DNA of 64,000 nucleotides from Selaginella moellendorffii (GCF_000143415.4 NW_003314267.1:3285407-3349406), one strand, 5' to 3'; counted from the first letter of the stretch, positions 22,239 through 33,413 are shown. Notes: a model not told the origin generated them from the sequence alone. Numbers and translations are program-made.

Positions 22239-23823
22239 TGCAAGAGTTTCCAAATATGTGCAGGAGACCACATACATAAAAAAGGGTGAAGTAGGGTCAT
22301 TAAGGTCTTTATACTATAAATAACATTTGATTTGTTTAGAAATATATAGTTGCAAAATGTACTACTACTAGCCTCACAACACCAAGTACATGAGGCTTGC
22401 TATACATTATGGGTACCACAAACATGATGTTCCATTAAGGAGAAATAGACAAGATTATGAGGAGCTTTGAGCAATGATTGAGGAGAGGTCAAGAATAATG
22501 AAAGGCTCAAGATCAATTACACATTTGATCATTAAGGATATCATGGCAAAAGAGCTTTTCTCAAACTCAAATGGTAGCTGCAAACATTTGACTGAGAAGG
22601 AGCTCAAAGATCTATTCAACCTAATGGGAGACATTGGAGATAACAAAAGTACTTAACATTGAATTGCTTCTAATGGTTTTTCTACTTATTAACAATATTG
22701 TATATGTAGGTTGAGATGTTGGGTCTATAAGGTTCAGAGTGAACTTTGACCAAATAAGGATGAGTTCAATAGCATTTAATATTTGGCACAGCATGTAAAG
22801 ATTGATTTCTTCTAGGGATCCTTATTGTCATTTCAAGTAAGCGATGAAGTGAAGTAATGTTGTCACATGACGAAAATGTAAACCAAAGGAGGTAATGGTG
22901 CGGACCTTGTTTGTAGGATGCAACAAGGAGGAGACCTCCAAAACTCTTTGGTACACTTTGACTTTTGTTATTGTGTTAAAGGGTGGGCAACTATAGACAC
23001 TCATGTATATGATCTATAAGTAAGTTTTCATTACAACCACATAATTTCTAATAGATATTGCCTTATAGACTATAAAAGTTGTTAACTATTGCAATATGCA
23101 AGTTCAAGAAGGAAGACTACCCCACCCAAAAGTTATTTTAGACACTACTAAACCAAGTTTACTATCATGAGACAGATTCAATTCCATCTTTTCCAAGTAC
23201 AAAACCTTATTTACTGGCTTTAGATAAGTCTTTTACAGGATTTATGGCAGCTAAAGCAAGGGCTAATTGGAATACTATTCGTGACATGTAATTTGGAGGA
23301 TTCCAATGCACAAAAAAAGAATGCTTTGCATTCCACTTTAAGCTAAGCCTGCAAATGCATATAAAAAAATACATTGCACAAGATTATCAACAAGAACACT
23401 TGGACATTTGTTAGAGGTGGGAAATGGCAGGAATAGAGGAGGTTGAAGAGTTTTTCCAACATATATAATAGTGGTGGAAAAGGAAAACCATCAAGAAAGA
23501 CATAAAGCACCTTTGCTCATTTATTGCATGGTAGTATGCCTGTATAGCAAGATGGGAGAACTTCATTTTCAAGGTTTGGGCCTAATTAATTTTTTAATGA
23601 TGAAAGTTTTTAATAGTTCACTATAAAATAAAGTGCATGATGAAGCGACATTCATACCAAACATGAACCACTTAGAGATGAAACATGTGAGTTGGCTGGC
23701 TAGAAGGGGTTTTAAAACAAACATAAGCTTGTATGATGTTTGTTACGACAATCTAAGGCACTACTACAATGCATCACCTACAAGCAGTTCCAAGAAGGAA
23801 GGTATGTTGGTTTGGTTTGCAGG
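22239..23823. other. AT-rich unassigned DNA, possibly decayed transposon
   Basis: No intact gene. Short frames at 22,474-22,656 and 23,633-23,896 read like protein fragments but carry no recognised motif. The sequence resumes after element G2 at 29,389. It could be an old DNA transposon, but I cannot identify a transposase motif or terminal inverted repeats. Confidence 0.35.
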
Positions 23824-24215
23824 TGTTAGGAATCCCCCAATTCTTGCCACATTCCTTACTTTCATTGGATTCCTAACCTACAGACCACATTCCTGACTCT
23901 TGCCGGATTCCTGACCTGCAAACCATATTCTTGACTCTTGAGACACTTCCTGACTCTCTAATTTCCCATACAATTCCTGCATCTCGAGCCACATTCCTGA
24001 TGATGATGTGGCACCTCCTCGACCTCAGCTATATTTAGGCCGTCTTCGATCCAAGAGTGGTGGAGCTTCATCAACCTATAGTATATATAGGTTAGCTTTG
24101 TTCCATTTCTCCACAATCTGAATCAACACCAGTCTAAGGCCTTTTCTTCGTTTCCACTAGTTTTTCTCTTTGTCTTTTGCATTTTTCAGTCTTGATTTTG
24201 TTGGGGGTCTTGACA
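23824..24215 (+). repeat. 5' LTR of G2
   Basis: 392 bp, beginning TGTTAGGAATCCCCC and ending GGTCTTGACA. The copy at 29,025-29,388 begins TGCTATAAGGAATCC, so this copy has lost a few bases near its start. It contains a TATA box at 24,082-24,089. Confidence 0.9.
24082..24089 (+). promoter_or_regulatory. TATA box of G2 promoter
   Basis: TATATATA in the 5' LTR. A start site about 29 bp downstream would fall at 24,111, the first base of the segment CCACAATCTGAATCAA that pairs with the primer site. The same arrangement is present in the 3' LTR (about 29,250-29,300). Confidence 0.7.
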
Positions 24216-24217
24216 GT

Positions 24218-24233
24218 TTGATTCAGATTGTGG
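24218..24233 (+). other. Self-priming primer-binding site of G2
   Basis: The 16 bases TTGATTCAGATTGTGG are the perfect reverse complement of 24,111-24,126, the predicted 5' end of the element's own RNA. The site starts two bases after the LTR. No TGG-initial tRNA site is present. This matches the Tf1 type of self-priming, where the folded-back 5' end of the RNA is cleaved and used as primer. Confidence 0.75.
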
Positions 24234-24277
24234 TTTTTTGTTTTTTGCTTTAGCTCATTTTGATTGTTTAACTGCCT

Positions 24278-24856
24278 TTGCCTTTTTCCCCCTTTTTTCT
24301 TTCTTCTTTGCTAATGGAGTCTCCAAGCCATCCTGATTTCTTTGCCGAAGTCCTTGCAAAAATCCAGTCTGAGAATACTGACCTGAAGGCGACCCTTCTT
24401 CGCATGCAGCAGGAGCTTGCTTCACTTTCGTCTCAAGAATCCAGCAAAGTTCCTAAACCAAAGGTGAGTTTCCCGGTGAAATTTTCAGGCAAGCGTTCAG
24501 AGCTTTGCAGATTCTTGAACCAGATGGAGCTAATCTTCGCACTTCAACATCGGCAGTACCCCACTCCCAAGTCTCAAATGGGCGCAATCAAAATGTTGCT
24601 CGAAGGTGCAGCTTTGTCATGGTTTTCTCCTCTCCTGGAGAAGAGCATGAAAGGAGTCGTGGTTCTGGAGCTGATGGATCTTCAGTTGTTCAAAGAGAAG
24701 CTCGAAGCATGTTTTGGCGAGACAGATCAGGTTCGGGCTGCCACCATGAAGATGAGATGTCTCTCTCAGGGGTCTCGTCTTACCTCAATCTATGCTATAG
24801 AGTTCCAACTCCTTACCTTGGACACTCAGTGGGATAAGGGGGCTTTGATTGATTAA
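24278..24856 (+). pseudogene. G2 gag
   Basis: A 192-codon segment with gag features: a coiled-coil start (VLAKIQSENTDLKATLLRMQ), then VKFSGKRSELCRFLNQME and LLEGAALSWFSPLLEKS. It forms the particle shell. It ends at a TAA where CAA (Gln) would continue into FRFGFNNGVKDLLLTMEDP. The zinc-knuckle region expected at about 25,100-25,200 is poorly preserved (LCLYCANPNQC-like text). The upstream ATG at 24,278 lies shortly after the primer site; the ATG at 24,314 (MESPSHPDF) is an equally good start. Confidence 0.85.
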
Positions 24857-25282
24857 TTTCGTTTCGGCTTCAACAATGGTGTCAAGGATTTGTTGCTCAC
24901 CATGGAGGATCCCACGGACCTATCAGACGCCATCAACAAAACTGTTCGATGCAACAATCGTCTCTTTGAACATTGTCAAAAAAGTCACCGCGCTGCCGTT
25001 TTCCCGTCCCAAACTCAGGAATCCCAGCTTGAGTCTTCAGGGCATACTCTTGAACTTACTACTCCGATCCCGATATTTTTGGTACTCCCCAACTCATCAG
25101 AGGGAAGTTGAGTCCTGCTGAGAAGCAACGTCGAATATCTCATAATCTTTGCCTCTATTGTGCTAATCCTAATCAGTGTGTCCCAAGAAGCCTCCCTAAC
25201 TGCTTGAGTTCACTCTGCCTCAAGGTCCACCTCTGTTGCAGTCAGGAAACGACCCTATCCAAATAGAGTAGGAGCTGTTTGT

Positions 25283-25765
25283 TTGGACTCCCCAAATAAA
25301 AATCACTTTTCTTCTTTATCAAGCTTCTCACCACCTTTTATCAAAGCCACCACCAATTCCCGTAACTTCTGCATCCCATGTCTCCTTTCTTTCATTGGAC
25401 AATTAGGACTCAAGGCTCTGGTGCTGCTAAACTCGGGTGCAACTTCCTGCTTCATAGACACGGACTTTGCTGCCCGACATCATGTTCCTCTTTCTCCTAC
25501 CATACAGGATCTGAGGGTTGAAGGCATCAGCGGGCATTTTGTGTCTCCATCTTTTGGACTTAGGGAAACGTTGCCCATTCGAGTACACATCGGGTCCACC
25601 GTCACTAATATCGCCTTCAACATCATCAACAACAAGTCCTCCTCTATGGTGCTCGGCCTTCCTTGGTTCCAACTACACCGGCCTCAGATCTGTTGGAAGG
25701 AATTACAGCTTGTCTCTCCCATGTCACCATCTCCCATAGCTTTCCCTGCTATTCATCGAGTCTAA
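25283..25765 (+). pseudogene. G2 aspartic protease
   Basis: A retropepsin-type protease that would cut the gag-pol polyprotein. The active-site motif reads LVLLNSGATSCFID at residues 46-59, where the family has Asp-Ser-Gly. The catalytic Asp is replaced by Asn (codon AAC at 25,430-25,432, one G-to-A step from GAC). The second half with the SSMVLGLPWF motif is kept. The enzyme would be dead. Confidence 0.88.
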
Positions 25766-25937
25766 CCAAGGAAAAGTTCCCTCAACTCAAATCGGGGTTC
25801 TATTCCTGACTCTACGAAGTTTTCACCCTCTTCTTTTCCCTCCCTTCCATCTTACACTGGACAGTATCCTTGTCTCATCATTCCATTTAGTCGTACGCCT
25901 CCTCCTATCTCCACAATCACTATGAAAGAACTCCTTC

Positions 25938-26627
25938 ATGAAGAACCTATTTTCCTTTTTGCTTTACATGTTTCTCCTGTCAGTCTTCCTGAGAAGTATC
26001 ATGATTTTGGGGATGTGTTTGAAAATAAAAAAAGCTAGTGTACTACCTGTTCATTGGCCTTATGACTGTCCCATTGATTTACAGGAAGGAGCGTCACCTC
26101 CATGGGGGCCTATCTACGGGTTATCCCCATTCGAGCTTAAGGCCCTCAAAGAGTACATGAATGACAACCTTGCCTTGGGGTACATTCAGCATTCACAATC
26201 CTCGGCTAGAGTGCCTATCTTCTTTGTCAAGAAAAAGGATGGGAGTTTGCGGCTAGTCATCGACTACCGAGGTTTGAACAAGGTGACTGTTCGGAACCGT
26301 TATCCACTGCCTTTGATCTCGGACCTGTTAGAACACCTCAGTAGTGCCTACTTCTTCACCAAGATCAACCTCCGTGGAGCATACAACCTGATCCGGATCC
26401 GGCCTGGCAATGAATGGAAGACTATGTTTCGAACCCGCTATGGCCACTTCGAGTACACTGTCATGCCATTTGGCTTGACAAATGCTCCAACAGTTTTCCA
26501 ACATATGGTGAACGACGTCTATTGGGAGTTTCTTGATCAGATGGTGATTGTTTACCTAGACGATATCCTCATCTACTCAAAAAATCAAAAGGAGAACAAC
26601 GAGCATGTGCACAAGGTGCTAGCATAG
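25938..26627 (+). pseudogene. G2 reverse transcriptase
   Basis: The segment reads through the standard RT motifs: VKKKDGSLRLVIDYRGLNK, ITKINLRGAYN-type motif, MPFGLTNAPTVFQHMVND and YLDDILIYSKN. In the first catalytic motif the text is FFTKINLRGAYNLIRI, with Asn at residue 144 where Asp is catalytic (AAC at 26,367-26,369). The YLDD pair is intact. The frame ends at TAG (26,625-26,627) where CAG would continue into LCEHGLYVKLEKCSF. Upstream the polyprotein joins to protease through a partly broken linker. Confidence 0.93.
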
Positions 26628-27593
26628 CTGTGTGAACACGGCCTATACGTGAAGCTTGAGAAATGTTCCTTTAATCAGGAGTCTGTGGAGTTCCTTGGGT
26701 ACATTGTCACTTCTGAGGGTATCACGATGGATCCTACCAAAGTCAAGACTATTCTCGAATGGGAGCCTACAATCAATGTCGGATGTTCAGGTTTTCCTTG
26801 GCTTCACCAACTTCTATCGCAAATTCATTGATCACTACTTTAACATTGTCCTTCCTCTCACGCATTTCACTCGCAAGGATGTTCCCTTCTCTTGGTCTAT
26901 TGCTGCCCAGCAGGCCTTCGACACACTCAAGGTGGCCTTCAATTCTACTCCCATCTTGACCCATGCTGATCCCTCACAACCTTTCTTCATTGAGGCTGAC
27001 ACCTCCGACAATGCTATCGGTGCTGTGCTGTCTCAATTCAGAGCGGATTAGGAATTTCATCCGGTTGCTTTTTAATCTCGGAAAATCCAGCCTGTGGAGA
27101 TCAATTACAAAATCCACGACAAGGAGCTCCTTGCCATCATGGATTCTTTGGAGAGTGGTGTCGTTTCTTGGAGGGGGCAAGCCATCAGACAACGGTCTGG
27201 ACGGATCACAAAAATCTCGAGTACTTTGCCACCTCCCGAGTTTTGAGCTGTCGTCAGGCAAGGTGGGCAGAATTCCTGAGTCAGTTTGACTTTGTTATCA
27301 AGTACAAACCTAGAAAGCTTCAAAGCCTTCCTGATGCTCTTTCAAGGCACTCCTATCTCAGTCTCAGGCCTGGTAATCCTGCCTTCAATCAACATGATTA
27401 GGTTATCCTTAGTCCTAATCAGCTTCAAGTTATGGCAATTTCCCTGGCCCCTCAGGACTCCTCCTTGATGGATGCAATCAGAAACGATCTTTAATCCGAC
27501 GACCTCGCCAGCGATATTTTCCCCCATCTTCAGGTTGGACACCCAGTGACTCCCGACTGTCAGTGATTTGACAAGTTCGAGTTCTTAGATGGC
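26628..27593 (+). pseudogene. G2 RT connection and RNase H
   Basis: The frames 26,649-27,051 and 27,168-27,401 carry the thumb/connection (LEKCSFNQESVEFLGYIVT, FLGFTNFYRKFI) and RNase H text (EADTSDNAIGAVLSQ, TVWTDHKNLEYFATS). They include the RNase H Asp in EADTSD. Stops at 27,049, about 27,075, 27,399 and 27,493 fit CAG, CAA, CAG and CAA codons after C-to-T change, and there is a frame change near 26,780. Confidence 0.88.
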
Positions 27594-28255
27594 TTGTTGT
27601 ACCATGGGGAGCAGCCTTATGTTCCTGAACGTGATGCTCAAAGGTTGGTCCTGATGGCATGCCACGATAGCCCGACTACTGGTCACTTCGGCATTGCGAA
27701 AACCTCTGAGCTGGTTGCACAAGACTTTTGGTGCCCTCACATGAACGACTACATCAAAGCTTTTGTTACCTCCTGTGACACTTGTGCCAAAAATAAGGTA
27801 CCTTGCCACCTTCCTTCAGGTTTGCTTCATTCCCTCCCGATCCCTTCATGTCCTTGGGAATCCATCTCCATGGATTTCTTGAGTGATCTTCCGAGTTCTG
27901 GAGGCTTCAAGAGCATTTTAGTCGTGGTGGATCACTTCACAAAGATGGCACACTTCCTGCTGTGTACCAAGGAGTTTTCGGGCAAGGACATGGGAAAACT
28001 GGTATTCAGAGAAATTTTCCGACTTCATAGGATTCCTATAGATGTGGTTTCGGATCGGGGACCTCAGTTCATCTCTCATTTCTGGCAACGGTTCTTATAG
28101 TTGCTTGGAGTGAAGGCTAACCTCTCTTCGGCATATCATCCTCAAACTAATGGATAGTCTGAGTGAACGATTCAATCATTGGAATAATTCCTGAGGTGCT
28201 TCATTAACTATCATCAGGACGACTGGTTTGATATCCTTCCCCTTGCTTAGTTCTC
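27594..28255 (+). pseudogene. G2 integrase
   Basis: HHCC zinc finger (HDSPTTGHFG ... CDTCAKNK) followed by the catalytic core: SMDFLSDLP with the first Asp, VVSDRGPQFISHF with the second Asp. The stretch holding the catalytic Glu (TNG*SE*T) has TAG and TGA where CAG and CGA would fit. Further stops lie at 28,098 (TAG), 28,187 (TAA) and 28,249 (TAG). Chromovirus integrases insert the element into chromatin. Confidence 0.9.
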
Positions 28256-28789
28256 TTATAACAATTCTATTCACTCCTCCCTTTGAGTTTCTCCCTTCTT
28301 TGGAAACTCTGGCTGAAATCCCCGATTCAATCTCTCACTTCCTTTTCCATTCGAATCCTCTCGTTCAAATCCCCACTCTGAGGCATTTGTCTCCAACCTC
28401 TAGGAAATCCACAACTCCATCTCCTTCCACCTCCATTGTGCTCAGAAATCTCACAAAACATTTGCCAATGTCCATCGTCAGGATTGTCCCCCTTACAATA
28501 TCGGGGATAAAGTCTAGCTCCTTAGGCGAAATATCTCCACCACCAGACTATGTCCCACACTTGATTTCAAATGCCTTGGTCCTTTCCCTATCACTGCCAT
28601 CATTAATTCTATCACTTATCGCCTTGCACTTCCTTCCCCATATCAAATTCACCCCATTTTTCACTCCTCTCTCTTTGAGCTTTATATTCCCAATCCTATT
28701 CCAAATCGGGTTATTCCTTCGCCTCCACTAGTGCAGCTCGAGGATGGGTCTGAGTACGAGGTTTAGGACCATCCTTGATTCCAAGATCT

Positions 28790-28920
28790 CACGGTCTAAA
28801 CTCTACTATCTGGTAGACTAGAAGGGTTACAGACTTGAGGAACGCACTTGGGAACTTATGGACAACTTGATTCATTCTCCTGACCTTGTTCGGGACTTCC
28901 ATTACCGCTATCCTTCTTGT
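28790..28920 (+). pseudogene. G2 integrase C-terminal chromodomain remnant
   Basis: The translation reads YYLVD, a stop, KGYRLEERTWELMDNL, then VRDFHYRYPS. This is the shape of a chromodomain (YLVDWKGY...ERTWE), with the usual Trp codon TGG changed to TAG, a G-to-A step. Chromodomains at this place target integration to modified histones and define the chromovirus group. Confidence 0.8.
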
Positions 28921-29014
28921 CCTAGTCCTCATTCTTTTTCTCCATCTCCCATCCCTCGCCACCCATCTCATCCTCCTCTTTGTTCTCATTCATGTTCTCA
29001 TTCCACTCATTCTT

Positions 29015-29024
29015 GAGGAGGGGG
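29015..29024 (+). other. Polypurine tract of G2
   Basis: GAGGAGGGGG directly before the 3' LTR, the expected primer for plus-strand DNA synthesis. Confidence 0.85.
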
Positions 29025-29388
29025 TGCTATAAGGAATCCCCCAATTCTTGCCACATTCCTGACTCTCGCCAGATTCCTAACCTATAGACCACATTCCTAA
29101 CTCTTGAGACACTTCCCTATTCCTGACTCTCTGATTTCCCGTATAATTCCTGCATCTCGAGCCACATTCCTAATGATGATATGGTGCCTCCTCAACCTCG
29201 GCTATATTTAGGCCGTCTTTGATCCAAGAGTGATGGAGCTTCATCAACCTATAGTATATATAGGTTAGCCTTGTTCCATTTCTCCACAATCTGAATCAAC
29301 ACCAATCTAAGGCCTCTTCTTCGTTTTCACTATCTTTTCTCTTTGTCTTTTACATTTTCCAATCTTGATCTTGTTGGGGGTCTTGACA
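29025..29388 (+). repeat. 3' LTR of G2
   Basis: 364 bp, the partner of 23,824-24,215. It starts TGCTATAAGG and ends GTCTTGACA. The repeat differs by substitutions and small indels, which could be used to date insertion. Confidence 0.9.
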
Positions 29389-30945
29389 ATAGGAACTCTA
29401 TGCCAGAAAGAGTGGCACACTCGGTAATGCAAAGAAATAGCTGGTTGATACGCTTAACTTCAACACACAAGCTAGGCAAATTGGCGTTATATCAAATCCA
29501 AGCACTTGCAATAGAAATTAGAAAATAGTTTCTAGAAAGTGGGTAGTGACAGCTTCACACATAGTTGGGAATGATGGCATACATAGATTAGGCACCATGC
29601 ACATCAATGTTCTAATTTGAGACTACTCATCCAGAAAGAATTTAAACTTTGATAACCCTAGGGCACAACAACACAAGATGTATGTCCAGACTTTAGTGTA
29701 GTGAACATTGTGGAGGAGGAAATTCATGACTCATTATAGGCTTTATAACATGTTGGGAAAGATAAATGTGCCACATGTAAAGGATGGCTTAAAGTGGAAT
29801 GCAAACATTGCAAAAAGTCAATTCCAAAAAATATAGTGATGCCGAGCATAATAAGATACAGGACTTGGTAGGATAACATAATCATCCAAACATTTCGGTT
29901 TTGTGCAAATGACATTTGACATTGTTGGACCTATTGTGTGATCTTAAAGGGTTCAGTCGTACTCCACTACAATGGCTAGTTGCTAAAGGTACATTGATAA
30001 CTTTGGCAGAGCTACACCAGTTGCAAAAGGGAGGATTTGTGCTTAAACCCATAGGCTTGGAAAATCCTCTGGAGGATCCAATCCTATCAAAACTTATTCA
30101 AGTGGACAAAGAAATCTCAACACTAACTCCAACATTAATTGCTACTTTAGGTAAATGATGTAACACATGTGATTATGAAATGAAATTTAGATATACTGTA
30201 ACCGTGGATCTTTAAAACTTTAGAAGATAAATAGGGATAAAATAACCATTAAAGGCTTTCTCATCAAATAATTGCCCCTTTTCCAATTAGCTTAAAAAGA
30301 GAGAGATGGGATGTGTTACAAATGATCTTTTAAAAAAAATATTATCTCTTTAGGATTTGCCTCAAAAGACATAAATACACCAATGTCACGAGATGGAATA
30401 AGAGTGCCAAGGAAGGTTTTCTCTACTCACATTCAGAAAAGGTTACAAAGTGCATTGCTAATGAAGGCAACAATTCTAAATGTGGATGACAATGGAGATA
30501 AGGAGGATGTTTTCCTAAACAACAATGGGAAAACATATAAGGGGATAATAGGAATGGAACATACATGCAATTCTTTTGATTTCCAAAAAGGAGTTCAAAA
30601 TCAGCAGATCAAAGTTGCAAGCACATCATTTCCTTATATCTAAACTGATACAAGATTGATATTACAATTGCATAGACAACCTTTTCACAAAACCAAGCTC
30701 AAGACATTGTGAGAAGAGTAGTATAGATTTCTTGTGTGATTTGATTGTGCATGTGTGATTTCTTTTGTATGCTCATTCTAAATCAAATATATTTTTGTAA
30801 TAAATATAGATCTAGATATATTAATATTAATATTAATAAAGATAATAATACAGATTAATTTAGGTATATACTGGTATATTCAGTGTTGTTGCTACTATGT
30901 ACAAAAAACCATTAAAAGGGACACACTCAGCACCAAGTAATATAA
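29389..30945. other. AT-rich unassigned DNA with two protein-like fragments
   Basis: Continues the region broken by G2. Frames at 29,916-30,158 and 30,383-30,643 have a normal amino-acid mix but no motif I recognise. They lie on either side of a TRIM solo LTR and may have been one reading frame. At the end (30,780-30,860) the DNA is a simple AT-rich tract. Confidence 0.4.
30159..30320 (+). repeat. Solo LTR of TRIM family T2, 162 bp
   Basis: Exactly 162 bp, the LTR length of the complete TRIM at 49,942-50,612, beginning TGTAACACATGTG and ending TGTGTTACA. It is flanked by a perfect 5-bp duplication aatga (30,154-30,158 and 30,321-30,325). This is a textbook product of LTR-LTR recombination. 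Confidence 0.92.
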
Positions 30946-31149
30946 TACCTTGTAAGGATATAAGTTTTGTTATAAGCAATCTATAAAACTCCTTCATGTT
31001 TTACAAAGATTAATAGTGTTAGATAGAGTAGAAAGTAAAGATTTATATCAAACCTTAAGTTAATCCAAAGAAGAAAGGAATAGCAGTCAACTTTATCTCT
31101 TTTATAGAGAGAGCCATCAAAATGTAAAACTATAAGAGCTATTGGAAGA

Positions 31150-32257
31150 TATGTTAAGGTTTTTTGTGGGAAACTTAATTTAACAAAGAGAAGTATTTGC
31201 CTTTGCTTTAGTTTGCTCACAATAACACTTATCAATTGGCTACTGGTATATCTCCCTTTATGGCAATATATGGCTATGAGCTTAAGTTTCTCTTGAGTTT
31301 AAGTTTGGCTTTGGTTCGGGTACCTCATGCTTATGATTTCCTAGAGGATATGCAAGACAAGTGTGAGTTGGTAAAGTTGAACATGAGGCAAGCTCAAGAT
31401 TGAGATAAAATATTAATTGATGGACATCATCATCATCAAAAGTACAAAGTTGGTGACAAAGTTTTCCTTAATCTATTAGATGCACAACAATCTTTGAAAG
31501 GAGGTGGCAGTGCTAAGTTGTCTTTATGGTATTGTGGGCCTTGGACAATTTTACAATGTGTGGGGGATCTTGCATACACTTTGGCCTTGCCAACTCGTTC
31601 AAAGATTCATCCAATGTTCCATATAAGCAAACTTAAACCGTATTTACACTCTGGTGATGTTGTGAATTAATCCATCATCTAGGTCTTAGAGATTGATGCT
31701 AAGAAGGCTGGTCCAACCAATATTCTTACTCAAAGATTGGTGAAAACACATTGGAAAATAACTAAAGAGCTGTTAATTTAATGGAATAATTATTCTATAG
31801 ATGAAGTTATATAGGAAACTAAGGATGATATGAAAAGAGTGTTTTTGAGTTTTGGTTATAACTTGGATGACATTCCTGAGGAAGGGGAGAATTAAGTTTT
31901 ATAGTTATAATATTATATGATTTAAGTCATTTGTTCTATTCTCATTCTTTTGTTTCCATGACTATATTATCATGCAAAAAAACTATATTGCTTTCTTTCT
32001 TTCGTGGCCGTTTGTTGCATCCCATTTGCACATATTTTCTTTATGGTTGTATTACCTTGGACTCCTTTCATATAAAGCTTGTTTAGCTTCTTGAGGCTAC
32101 CATCCATAGTTGGGTTATGAGGGAGGGGAGAATAATACAAACCATTTTAAGAATATTCTATGGCCGGTGGGATTTAAAGCCGTAATGCCTCAAGGGTTGG
32201 GAGGTTGGTCTAGGGTTCACTCTCTTGTTCGTTTCATTAGAAATGTATTTTTTGCCT
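31150..32257 (+). mobile_element. Gypsy-type retroelement remnant with integrase C-terminal part
   Basis: The plus-strand translation, with several stops, shows the end of a Ty3/gypsy integrase: GISPFMAIYGYE-like text, YKVGDKVFLNL, GPWTILQCVGDLAYTLALP and KIHPMFHISKLKPY. A purine-rich tract GAGGGAGGGGAGAA at about 32,121-32,134 would be the polypurine tract, followed by part of an LTR. The 5' part is missing. The fragment interrupts the palindrome arm: flanking arm homology stops at its edges. Confidence 0.75.
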
Positions 32258-32344
32258 CTCTGTCAATTGAACATTGAAGTTCTGTAAGCACCACTATTAG
32301 AAAATAAAGAAGGCAGAGCGCATTCATAGCTTACACTAAGAGTC

Positions 32345-32525
32345 CAATGATAAAAGCTAGTGATGCTCTCATGGTAGTTTCCTCTTCCATAGGCAGATAA
32401 TGCATGGGAGCCTTGAACAATCTGATGGCAGTAGGATAGTCCTCTCCTTGAAAGAAATCCAAGACACTATTACAAAATGCACCAAAATCAGCTCCAATAT
32501 AACGAACTCCAGCTGGTTTAGGGTT
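32345..32525 (-). pseudogene. Exon-like fragment, unknown gene (left copy)
   Basis: The minus-strand translation includes IGADFGAFCNS, FFQGEDYPTAIRLFK and a Met/Leu-rich end before a splice-like boundary. The same text recurs on the plus strand at 60,190-60,380 (DFFQGKDYPTAIRLCK). Conservation of the reading frame in both copies suggests a true exon. I do not recognise the protein. The helical repeat flavour might be TPR-like, but this is a guess. Confidence 0.4.
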
Positions 32526-32620
32526 TAGGAAAAGTCATCTCACAAAGTGGGATTTTTTCCCGTGGAAAGAACAACTGTGCTTGTTTTAAATAAGAGGGGT
32601 CAACAAAGAGGGGTCTACTT

Positions 32621-33413
32621 TCAGCTCTCCAAGAGAGCCATCTCATTACCCTTGCCTTCTGGAGCTTCTTGGGCAGCCTTGGCCGCCACCTTGGCTTCAA
32701 CCATGTCCAAGCAGACTCTGTCCGGTCGGCCTCCAGCAGGTACCCATCCTTGAACTCATCCCAAAACTCCATGCCAGGCCGGGGATAGTAAGGATCATTG
32801 ACAAAGAAGCTGTCAACGAGTGCGTCCACATTATTGTTGTGAGGGTTCCACTGGTTGAAATCGAAGCAGGCAAACCCAGGGTTGGAGAAGGTCCTCAGCT
32901 CATCACCACCCATGACGAACTCGATGTCGCGACCATCCAGTCTTGGATTAAAGAAGAGCAAAAGTAACACACGAATGAAACAGTACAAAGCTGAAAACAC
33001 CTGCGAGGTGGTGGATCCTGGTGAGAAGTCTACCCATTTCTTGGGCCAGCAATTCGATCGGCAGCCCCAGCTCCCTGTAACGATTGGCATCCAGCGGGAA
33101 GTTATTGGCATTGAAGAATCGAGACGCCAGGCGCGGGCGTTTCACACCCAAGTAGATCTGCGTGACGAAGGATTTGGAGTAGCCGGAGTGGAGTGCAGGG
33201 AAGAACTTGGCCCTAATGGAATCCACGCGGGCCAGACTTGCCGCATTGTGTACACGGTGGGTATAGTTGGCAGCAGCAACGAATCCATTCACAGGCACTC
33301 TGCCAGTGATGTGAGAGAAGGGAAGAATTCGACAGGCTTGGGCACCAGAAAGAGGAGATTCTCTGCGCCTTCGCATGCCTTACTTATCTTTTGGTGATTC
33401 TCAAACTCATCAA
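32621..33413 (-). pseudogene. DUF3669-type kinase-like gene, left copy, broken
   Basis: Two exons around a 59-bp intron (32,942-33,000). Exon text includes FIRAKFFPALHS-type sequence, the FNANNFPLDANR stretch, LAQEMGRLLTRIHHLAG, then GRDIEFVMGGDE, FACFDFNQ and FVNDPYYPRP. This order (short helix, HHLAG, EFV.GG, DFNQ, NDPYYPRP) matches the DUF3669 family, known mostly from fungi and related to protein-kinase-like folds. DFNQ sits where kinases have DFG. The gene is cut at 33,413, where it abuts the kelch segment, so the N-lobe is missing. A frameshift after LLEADRTES destroys the C-terminus that the right copy still has. The upstream frame also shifts. Confidence 0.65.

Larger units (their letters stand above)
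23824..29388 (+). mobile_element. Chromodomain Ty3/gypsy retrotransposon G2, full length, mutated
   Basis: A 5.6-kb element on the plus strand. LTRs lie at 23,824-24,215 and 29,025-29,388, flanked by gcagg and atagg (three of five bases agree, both differences transitions). In order: gag, protease, RT, RNase H, integrase and a C-terminal chromodomain remnant, which places it among chromoviruses. The primer site is not a tRNA site but is complementary to the predicted transcript start, as in self-priming Tf1-type elements. About a dozen in-frame stops and Asp-to-Asn changes in protease and RT make it inactive. Confidence 0.92.

Noticed and set aside
23633-23896. 87-codon frame next to G2 as a host gene
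   Set aside because: Its second half is the G2 LTR (from 23,824), and no conserved motif is visible in the first half.
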